NCBI GenBank assembly: GCA_013698135.1
Contig: JACCVM010000222.1
Coordinates: forward strand, 1 to 10,807
DNA from: Euzebyaceae bacterium
GTDB taxonomy: Bacteria; Actinomycetota; Nitriliruptoria; Euzebyales; Egibacteraceae
Length of the DNA: 10,807 nucleotides
Direction of reading: 5' to 3'
Shown: positions 1 through 5,350 of the stretch, piece after piece
Numbering within the stretch: position 1 is the stretch's first letter
How the letters are laid out: each line of letters opens with the position of its first letter
Notes under the pieces: model-generated
Database searches by the model: none
What the model was told of the DNA's origin: nothing
Seen by the model: the letters and a program-made list of their open reading frames with translations, nothing else
Position numbers and translations under genes: made by a program

Positions 1-6
1 GGCGTC

Positions 7-67
7 ACCTCCGCTCCGCAAGGATCGTAGGGAACCGGGGGCGGATGGCTACCACCTCCGCTCCGCA
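7..67 (+). repeat. 14-bp direct repeat flanking the inverted repeat's left arm
   Basis: ACCTCCGCTCCGCA occurs at 7-20 and again at 54-67, and the shorter core GCTCCG recurs at 85-90. The second copy overlaps the end of the left arm of the 39-107 palindrome and runs into its loop. The whole 1-110 region therefore looks built from repeated modules. No open frame with coding character covers it. Confidence 0.5.
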
Positions 68-107
68 TGAACCCTTTACGCTGCGCTCCGGTGGTAGCCA
101 TCCGCCC
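39..107. repeat. 18-bp perfect inverted repeat (possible bidirectional terminator or REP-like element)
   Basis: The left arm at 39-56 (GGGCGGATGGCTACCACC) is the exact reverse complement of the right arm at 90-107, with a 33-nt loop at 57-89. It begins about 30 nt past the stop codon of the minus-strand permease gene, so it would be transcribed at the 3' end of the cysC-permease message. No T-tract follows either arm, so a classical intrinsic terminator is not clearly supported. A stem this long and exact in non-coding DNA could also be a dispersed palindromic repeat. The sequence is seen directly; the function is inference. Confidence 0.6.
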
Positions 108-137
108 GCACCTACTCGCTGACCTCAAGGTGGAGGG

Positions 138-1904
138 TCAGAAAGGGAAGGCGCGGGGGATGAGGATGAGGCAGAGCACGATGCAGGTGAGGTTGAGGGG
201 GACGCCCAGCCGGGTGTAGTCGCTGAACTTGTAGCCGCCGAGGCCGTACACCATCAGGTTGGTCTGGTAGCCGATCGGGGTCAGGAACGACAGGCTGGCT
301 CCCAGGGTCACGGCTATGACGAACGGGCGGGGGTCGGCTCCAACGGTGCTCGCCGTGGCCAGGGCGATCGGAAACAGCAGTGCCGCCGCGGCGTTGTTGG
401 AGATGAGCTCGGTCAGGGCCATGGTCGCCAGCAGCACGCCGGCGAGGGCGCCGATGGTGCCGAGTGGCCGCAGTCCGGTCACGAGCAGGCTGGCGATGGC
501 GTCGCCCAGCCCGCTCTGGGTGACGGCGGCGCCCAGCCCGAACGCCGACGCGATCAGCACCAGGATGTCGAGGTCCAGTGCGTTGCGTGCCTGCCGCAAG
601 GTCAGCACCTTGGTCCCGATGAGGGTGAACGCCACCAGCAAGGAGGCTTGCAGCAGCGGGATGATCTCGAAGGCGGTGAGGCCCACGAAGGCCAACAGGA
701 CGCTGACGACCACCGCAGCCTTGCGCGGTTGCGTCGGCGGAATGCCGCCCAGTGGTGCAACCACAAGGAAGTCCCGTGAGTCGCGCCAGCGGTCGCGGAA
801 CTGGTCGTCGCCGAGGACCAGCAGCGTGTCGCCAAGGCGCAGGCGGATGTCGCCGAGCTTGCCCTCCAGCCGCGCGCCGGCGCGGTGGATACCCAGCACG
901 GCTGCGCGGTAGCGGCCTCGGAAGCCGATCTCGGACAGCGTGCGCCCGGCCAGCGCGGACTCGGCACCGACGACGACCTCGTAGAAGGCATGGCCTTTGC
1001 CCTCCAGCCGCGACAGCTGGCGCTGCTCGGCCGAGACCAGTCCGCGCTGGCGCTGCAGGTCCACGATGGTGTTGACACGACCGACGAATGACAGGACGTC
1101 ACCGCCGAGCAGCACCTCCTCGGGGGCCACCGGGGCGATGACCTCGCCGTTGCGCTCCACCTGGACGAGGAAGACCCCCTGCAGGTGTCGCAGACCGCCC
1201 CCCTCCACCGACACCCCGTCCAGCGCGCCGCGCGGCGCCACGCTCATCGCCACGCTGAACTCGCGCACCTCGTCGGAGATGGTGCGTGTCACCGTCCCGC
1301 GGTCGGGCAGGACCACATGCGCCAGCAGCACAATGACCGCGGTGCCTACCAGCGCCACCGGCAGGCCGACCGGAGCCAGCTCGAACAACCGCAGCGGCTC
1401 CATGCCAGAGTCGCGCAACAAGCCCGAGACGGTGAGGTTGGTCGACGTGCCGATGGCGGTGATGACCCCGCCGAGCACGGCCGCGTAGCTGACGGGGATG
1501 AGAAAGTGCGACACCGCCATCTGACGCCTGTTCGTCATCTCGATCACCGGCGGGACACTCATCGCGACCAGCGTGGTGTTGTTGAGAAAGCCCGAGAACA
1601 GGGTGATCGGGAACAGGAGGCGGGCCAGCAGCGGGCGGCCGGTGGAACGCCCGAACAGCCGCGCGACCACTGGATCCAGGATGCCGGCCACGTCGACGGC
1701 TCTCGCCAGCACCAGCAGCGCGCCCACCACGATGGGCGCTTCGTTGGAGAATCCCGACAGCGCCTGTTCACCGTCGATGACGCCCAGGATCAGCAGTGCC
1801 ACGACGGCGCCGAGCACCGCGATGGCCGGTGGCACGAGCTCACGCGCCAGGGTGACGATGGTGGCCGCGACGATGACCAGGGTGATCCAGGCGTCCAAGC
1901 TCAC
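138..1904 (-). CDS. SLC13/DASS-family permease with two central RCK_C (TrkA-C) domains, probable sulfate transporter
   Basis: Integral membrane permease of 588 aa, predicted to import a divalent anion, probably sulfate. Hydrophobic segments fill residues 5-200 and 395-588. Each half carries the family's helix-break motifs: FLNNTT (about 107-111) and GTSTN (152-156) in the first, ISNNAAA (501-507) and TPIGYQTN (542-549) in the second. Between them lie two soluble RCK_C/TrkA-C-like domains (about 215-280 and 305-372), an arrangement known in SLC13-like sulfate permeases of algae and bacteria. GTG at 1904 is chosen because the family-like sequence begins there, 25 nt after cysC; the frame stays open upstream but runs through cysC. 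No good Shine-Dalgarno precedes it, so coupling to cysC is likely. The adjacent APS kinase gene supports sulfate as substrate; other dicarboxylates or anions remain possible. Confidence 0.85.
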   Translation of the reverse strand: MSLDAWITLVIVAATIVTLARELVPPAIAVLGAVVALLILGVIDGEQALSGFSNEAPIVVGALLVLARAVDVAGILDPVVARLFGRSTGRPLLARLLFPITLFSGFLNNTTLVAMSVPPVIEMTNRRQMAVSHFLIPVSYAAVLGGVITAIGTSTNLTVSGLLRDSGMEPLRLFELAPVGLPVALVGTAVIVLLAHVVLPDRGTVTRTISDEVREFSVAMSVAPRGALDGVSVEGGGLRHLQGVFLVQVERNGEVIAPVAPEEVLLGGDVLSFVGRVNTIVDLQRQRGLVSAEQRQLSRLEGKGHAFYEVVVGAESALAGRTLSEIGFRGRYRAAVLGIHRAGARLEGKLGDIRLRLGDTLLVLGDDQFRDRWRDSRDFLVVAPLGGIPPTQPRKAAVVVSVLLAFVGLTAFEIIPLLQASLLVAFTLIGTKVLTLRQARNALDLDILVLIASAFGLGAAVTQSGLGDAIASLLVTGLRPLGTIGALAGVLLATMALTELISNNAAAALLFPIALATASTVGADPRPFVIAVTLGASLSFLTPIGYQTNLMVYGLGGYKFSDYTRLGVPLNLTCIVLCLILIPRAFPF

Positions 1905-1929
1905 GGCGCTTCGCTGCCGGTGCGCATAC

Positions 1930-2457
1930 TCACTTGAGCAGACCCCGTCGTTGCAGGTAGGACAGCACCGTGGCGGCGGACTCCCGCGGAGCTTCGTCGG
2001 CGGTGCGTAGATGCAGTTCCGGATCACGGGGGGGTTCGTAGGGATCGCTGACGCCGGTGAAGTTAGGAATCTCTCCACGGTCGGCCCTTGCGTACAAGCC
2101 TTTGACGTCGCGCCTGCGCACCTCCCCCAGCGGCGCATCGACGAAGATCTCGATGAAGTTATGCGCCATCGCGCGGACCTCGGAGCGAACATCGGCGTAG
2201 GGCGAGATCGCCGCCGTCACGGCACCGACGCCATGACGACTGAGCAGGCCGGCCACCCATCCGATGCGGCGGACGTTGGTGTCGCGATCCTCTTTGCCGA
2301 AGCCCAAGCCCTTCGACAGGTGCGTGCGCACTTCGTCGCCGTCGAGCAGCTCCACGGGTGCACCGCGCTGCCGCAGTTCGTCGACGACCAGCCCGGCAAT
2401 CGTGGACTTGCCAGCCCCTGACAGACCGGTGAACCACAGCACGTATCCGTCAACCAC
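1930..2457 (-). CDS. cysC: Adenylylsulfate (APS) kinase
   Basis: Cytoplasmic enzyme of 175 aa that phosphorylates adenosine 5'-phosphosulfate with ATP to make PAPS, the second step of sulfate activation. The Walker A loop GLSGAGKST is at residues 11-19. The family motif DGDEVRTHLS (from about 39), a GLGF..EDRDTNVRR segment, an ISPY segment and the C-terminal FTGVSDPYEPP motif all match APS kinases, and the length is typical. The GTG start at 2457 follows a strong AGGAGG at a 9-nt spacing; the longer upstream frame lacks family similarity. It is first in a minus-strand pair with the permease. No ATP sulfurylase gene (cysD/cysN or sat) is visible in the window. Assignment is confident from sequence motifs. 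Confidence 0.96.
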   Translation of the reverse strand: MVDGYVLWFTGLSGAGKSTIAGLVVDELRQRGAPVELLDGDEVRTHLSKGLGFGKEDRDTNVRRIGWVAGLLSRHGVGAVTAAISPYADVRSEVRAMAHNFIEIFVDAPLGEVRRRDVKGLYARADRGEIPNFTGVSDPYEPPRDPELHLRTADEAPRESAATVLSYLQRRGLLK

Positions 2458-2466
2458 AGTCTTTGA

Positions 2467-2472
2467 CCTCCT
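2467..2472 (-). promoter_or_regulatory. Shine-Dalgarno of cysC
   Basis: The plus strand reads CCTCCT, giving AGGAGG on the coding strand, 9 nt before the GTG at 2457. This decides the start: it excludes the upstream extension that would begin near 2676. Confidence 0.8.
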
Positions 2473-2531
2473 CGCCCGCGCACAACCTTGCCCGCCACAA
2501 CGTGGTGGAGCAAACCGCCGGCACTGGACGA

Positions 2532-2582
2532 ACGGCCAGACGGTGGAACGACGGCCAAACGGCGAACGTCTTGGGTTAACCC
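2532..2582. promoter_or_regulatory. Candidate operator cluster in the divergent cysC / 2703 region
   Basis: The 245-bp region between cysC (leftward) and the gene at 2703 (rightward) holds two kinds of repeat. ACGGCCAGACGG at 2532-2543 recurs as ACGGCCAAACGG at 2551-2562, with a 19-nt period. A perfect 10-bp palindrome, GGGTTAACCC, lies at 2573-2582. These could be binding sites for a regulator of sulfur genes or of the rightward gene. The repeats are seen directly; the role is inference. No riboswitch was recognised here. Confidence 0.35.
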
Positions 2583-2623
2583 GATCGACTTGGCGGTATC
2601 CGCAACACCCCGTCGGCGCAGAT

Positions 2624-2653
2624 TTGGAATTGCACCCATCGACGGTGTTATCT
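2624..2653 (+). promoter_or_regulatory. Candidate promoter for the gene at 2703
   Basis: TTGGAA at 2624-2629 and TTATCT at 2648-2653 (spacer 18) are a plausible -35/-10 pair in one of the few AT-richer patches of the window. It would give a leader of roughly 40-45 nt carrying the GGGAG ribosome-binding site at 2690-2694. The match to consensus is partial. Confidence 0.35.
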
Positions 2654-2702
2654 TGCGAGTAGCGGTAAGTACACACAACCTTTCTTGTTGGGAGCTCACC
2701 GA

Positions 2703-3269
2703 ATGGCCACGACCTCCGCCGAGTCAGCGATTCGCAACTATCTCGCAGCCTTGCGCGATCCTTCTTCGTTGCGTGACGACGCCGGCATCGAATCCCTCAA
2801 GCAGCAGTTGGACAGCGCGGACGGTCTCGACCGACTGCGGCTGCGCCAGCAGATCCTCGACCAGGAGAACCCGTCGGTTCAGCGGTACGAGGACGATTTC
2901 GTGACGCACGCCAAGGCCTGGGGCGAGCAGCACGGCATCACCTCCAAGGCCTTCGAGGCGGAGGGCGTGCCCGCGCCGGTGCTACGCCGCGCCGGCTTCG
3001 GCGGTGTGCGCGGCGGGCGACGCGGTGGGCGGCGCGGCACTGGCGGTCGGACGCGCACCCGCGTGACCGTCGACGAGGTCCGGGCCGCCATTCCCAAGGG
3101 CGCGTTCACCGTCAAAGCGCTGCAGGAGGCCAGCGGGGCTTCGCCCGCGGTGGTACGCAAGGTGGTGCAGGAGGAAGTCGGCGCCGGACGCTTGAAGGAG
3201 CAGGGCACCGATCCTGACCATCAGGGGCCGGGACGGGCGCCCACGCTGTACAAGCGGGGCCGCGCGTAG
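2703..3269 (+). CDS. Conserved hypothetical protein with Arg/Gly linker and C-terminal winged-helix-like region
   Basis: I recognise no named function for this 188-aa protein. The ATG at 2703 follows GGGAG at 8 nt, deciding the start. Residues 1-95 are helical and charged (pattern ARNYLAALRD, then QQILD and FVTHAKAWGEQHGI), with no membrane segment or signal peptide. Residues about 99-120 form a very basic Arg/Gly linker (GGVRGGRRGGRRG). Residues about 120-188 look like a small winged helix: helix (TVDEVRAAI), helix-turn-helix-like AFTVKALQEASGASPAVVRKVV, then a basic wing ending GRAPTLYKRGRA. Together these suggest a cytoplasmic DNA- or RNA-binding protein. It stands alone, divergent from cysC and followed by a hairpin. 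The nucleic-acid-binding role is inferred. Confidence 0.8.
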   Translation: MATTSAESAIRNYLAALRDPSSLRDDAGIESLKQQLDSADGLDRLRLRQQILDQENPSVQRYEDDFVTHAKAWGEQHGITSKAFEAEGVPAPVLRRAGFGGVRGGRRGGRRGTGGRTRTRVTVDEVRAAIPKGAFTVKALQEASGASPAVVRKVVQEEVGAGRLKEQGTDPDHQGPGRAPTLYKRGRA

Positions 3270-3281
3270 CCACCGCGCAAC

Positions 3282-3300
3282 GGCGGGCACCAATCCCGCC
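3282..3300 (+). terminator. Weak GC hairpin after the 2703-3269 gene
   Basis: GGCGGG (3282-3287) pairs with CCCGCC (3295-3300) around a 7-nt loop, 13 nt past the TAG stop. There is no T-tract, so termination activity is uncertain, but its position between two separately promoted genes fits. Confidence 0.3.
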
Positions 3301-3332
3301 CGCAATGCGTGTCGAACCGCTCGTAGAACGGT

Positions 3333-3338
3333 CATGAT
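3333..3338 (+). promoter_or_regulatory. Candidate -10 element of the sigma factor gene (leaderless)
   Basis: CATGAT at 3333-3338 lies exactly 6 nt before the GTG at 3345, the spacing that places the first transcribed base at the start codon. There is no convincing TTGACA-like -35. A CGAACCG at 3313-3319 is in the range of an ECF-type -35. The support for the GTG start is indirect. Confidence 0.3.
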
Positions 3339-3344
3339 GGTGCC

Positions 3345-4007
3345 GTGGACGACGACCGCGGCGACCCTGACCCCGACTCCGAGCGGAGCAATGAGCCGAT
3401 GGCAGCCGCGCAGCCCCGGCCTTTGCGGGCTGTTCCCGCCGGGGCCGGGTCGGTAGCCCCGGTTTCCACCGAGACGCTCCTGGCGCGGGTGGCCAGGGGC
3501 GATCAACCCGCCTTCGCCACGCTGTTCGACCGGATGAGCGGGCAGATCTACGGCTTGGTGCGCCGGGTGCTGCGCGATCCGGCGCAATCAGAAGAGGTTG
3601 CGCAAGAGGTCCTGCTGGACGTGTGGCGAAACGCCACCCGCTTCGACGCTGCCCGCGGCAGCGCCGCCGCGTGGGTCATGACGATGGCCCACCGCCGCGC
3701 GGTGGACCGGGTGCGCAGCGAGCAGGCTGCGCGCAACCGCGACGACCGCGTGGGCGTCCGCAACGCCGGCGGCGCTGGCTTCGACTCCGTGGCCGAGGAG
3801 GTCGAGGTCCGCATGGAACACCAGCAGGTCCGCGCGGCGCTCGACGGGCTCACCGACCTGCAACGGGAGGCCGTGGAGCTCGCCTACTACGGCGGCTACA
3901 CCTACCGTGAGGTGGCCGAGCTGCTGGACACCCCGCTGGGCACCGTCAAGACGCGCTTGCGCGACGGACTGATCCGACTACGAGACAATCTGGGGGTGAC
4001 CGCGTGA
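3345..4007 (+). CDS. sigK: ECF-family RNA polymerase sigma factor, SigK-like
   Basis: Group 4 (ECF) sigma factor of 220 aa. Region 2 spans about 45-125, with FATLFDRMSGQIYGLVRRVL and the core-binding QSEEVAQEVLLDVWRNA. Region 4 spans about 160-217, with LTDLQREAVELAYYGG followed by YREVAELLDTPLGTVKTRL, a helix-turn-helix that reads the -35 element. No further regulatory domain is present. The 40-residue N-terminal tail is low-complexity, so the in-frame ATG at 3399 could be the real start instead of GTG 3345. The gene overlaps the next by 4 nt, and the partner has an RskA C-terminal domain, which is why I choose the SigK subtype over other ECF groups. The trigger and regulon are unknown. Confidence 0.9.
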   Translation: MDDDRGDPDPDSERSNEPMAAAQPRPLRAVPAGAGSVAPVSTETLLARVARGDQPAFATLFDRMSGQIYGLVRRVLRDPAQSEEVAQEVLLDVWRNATRFDAARGSAAAWVMTMAHRRAVDRVRSEQAARNRDDRVGVRNAGGAGFDSVAEEVEVRMEHQQVRAALDGLTDLQREAVELAYYGGYTYREVAELLDTPLGTVKTRLRDGLIRLRDNLGVTA

Positions 4008-4774
4008 ACGGGGTGGACGCCGACGTGCACACGTTGTCGGGCGCCTACGCACTGGACGCCTTGCCGGCCGACGAGCGCGCCTTCTTCGAGCGTCACCTGG
4101 AGGTCTGCGCCGCCTGCCGTCACGAGGTTGACGAACTGTTGACGACCGCCGCGGTGTTGGCGGCCACCACCGCCGAGCGCCCTCCCGAGCAGTTGCGTAC
4201 CCGGGTGATCGACCTGGTCGACGTGACGCGGCAGCTGCCTCCCGTCCAGCCAACTTCTTCCACCCGGACGCAGCACTCACTGCTGGTCCGCCTGCGACTG
4301 GCTCTCCCGCCGGTCGCCGCCGCGCTGGCACTGGCTGTCGTGGTCTTGACCTCGATGACGGCCAACCTCAACCAGCGTGTCGAGGGGCTGGAGCAGGAAC
4401 TGGCTGTCGACAGCAGCGACGCCCAGGCGGTCAACGATCTTCTCCCGATCCTGGCGGCGGGCGACGCCCGCACCCGCGACCTCCGTGCGGACGGCGACCA
4501 GACGGTGCGCTACATCTCCTCGGCGCGCCTCGACAGCGGGATGCTCGTCAGCGATGGGATGGCACCGCTGGCACCCGCCAAGACCTATCAGGTCTGGCTG
4601 TTCCATGACGGGCAGCCGGTCCCCGCAGGCCTGTTCGAGCCGGACGACGCGGGAAGGGCCATGGCCTTGATCGATGAGATCGTCGCCGGGGCCGAAGGGA
4701 TCGCGGTCACCATCGAGCCCGTGGGTGGCAGTCCCCAGCCGACCGGCCGCGTGGTCGCTCGCGCCGACGTCTGA
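4004..4774 (+). CDS. rskA: Membrane anti-sigma factor, RskA-like, with intact zinc motif
   Basis: Anti-sigma factor of 256 aa expected to hold the adjacent sigma factor at the membrane. The N-terminal cytoplasmic domain carries the zinc anti-sigma motif H31-x3-C35-x2-C38 (HLEVCAAC). One transmembrane helix is predicted at about 99-117. The C-terminal domain outside the membrane (about 165-256) has the RskA pattern: TYQVWLFHDGQPVPAGLF, then AEGIAVTIEPVGGSPQPTG. The GTG start at 4004 overlaps the sigma factor stop (GTGA) and is preceded by GGGGGTGA at a 4-nt spacing, so translation is coupled. Release presumably occurs by regulated proteolysis, as known for this family; nothing in the sequence shows the signal. 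Confidence 0.9.
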   Translation: MNGVDADVHTLSGAYALDALPADERAFFERHLEVCAACRHEVDELLTTAAVLAATTAERPPEQLRTRVIDLVDVTRQLPPVQPTSSTRTQHSLLVRLRLALPPVAAALALAVVVLTSMTANLNQRVEGLEQELAVDSSDAQAVNDLLPILAAGDARTRDLRADGDQTVRYISSARLDSGMLVSDGMAPLAPAKTYQVWLFHDGQPVPAGLFEPDDAGRAMALIDEIVAGAEGIAVTIEPVGGSPQPTGRVVARADV

Positions 4775-4867
4775 CCAGCCGCAGCGCTCAAGTAGCGAAC
4801 CGGTAGCGCGCCATATCTGCGCCACGGATGGCTCAAGGACCTGCCGTACCTTGCCGATCCATGGCAT

Positions 4868-5350
4868 ATGGTTACTATTGGTAGTGCTCTACTACGCTCC
4901 GTATCTATGCTGCTCGTCGTCGCGCTGCTGTTGACGCTGGCGCCCCCGACCGAGGCCCTCGCCTTGGACGCGCGCGGTGGTGTGCGGATCCGCAAGGACT
5001 TGCAGGAGCGGGTCAACACCGCGCGGCAGCGCCATGGCCTCCGCCCGCTCGTGATCAGCTGGGGGGTGCTCGACGAGGCCCGAGGCCACTCGCGCACGAT
5101 GCAGCGACGCCAGGGGATCTTCCATGATCAGGCCCTGCGCCATGAGCTGCCTCCGTCCACCGTGGCCTGGGGGGAGAACGTCGGACGCACGACGGCCTCG
5201 GACGCCGCCCAGCGCCTGCACTACCTGCTGATGCGTTCGCCGGGGCACCGCGCGAACATCCTGGGGCGCGACTACAACCACATGGTCGTCGGGATCGCCA
5301 AGGGCGGGCGTTACACCTACGCCACGCAGCGCTTCTTCGACCGCCGCTGA
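4868..5350 (+). CDS. Secreted CAP-domain (SCP/PR1-like) protein
   Basis: Exported protein of 160 aa. It has an N-terminal signal peptide with a basic residue (R10), hydrophobic core 14-26 and a probable cleavage site after EALA (about residue 32). The remainder is one compact CAP domain: RVNTARQRHGLRPL, H74 in GHSRTM, GENVGR (102-107) and the family signature SPGHRANIL (124-132). CAP proteins are extracellular, but bacterial members have no single known role. The start is not certain: ATG 4868 has no clear ribosome-binding site, and ATG 4907 is in frame but would leave a signal peptide without a positive end. The 93 nt upstream hold no recognisable terminator. It follows sigK-rskA, so it may be a target of that sigma factor (inference). 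Confidence 0.85.
   Translation: MVTIGSALLRSVSMLLVVALLLTLAPPTEALALDARGGVRIRKDLQERVNTARQRHGLRPLVISWGVLDEARGHSRTMQRRQGIFHDQALRHELPPSTVAWGENVGRTTASDAAQRLHYLLMRSPGHRANILGRDYNHMVVGIAKGGRYTYATQRFFDRR

Noticed and set aside
1..110. CRISPR array or insertion-sequence end
   Set aside because: There are only two copies of the 14-bp repeat with unequal context, no spacer regularity, no cas gene and no transposase nearby.
1185..1937. Plus-strand frame of 250 codons opposite the permease
   Set aside because: His/Gln/Asp/Arg-rich translation without any domain, opposite a clear membrane protein.
1905..2192. N-terminal extension of the permease to 684 residues
   Set aside because: The extra 96 residues overlap cysC in another frame and have no transporter similarity; GTG 1904 begins the first membrane helix region.
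2636..2660. Mycobacterial SigK-like promoter (CCATCC / CGAAT) before the 2703 gene
   Set aside because: CCATCG and CGAGT are present but only about 14 nt apart, and each has a mismatch; not convincing.
4851..4878. TTGCCG-N16-TACTAT as a promoter for the CAP gene
   Set aside because: It would start transcription inside the chosen coding region, leaving only ATG 4907, whose product lacks a basic signal-peptide end. Kept only as a doubt about the start.
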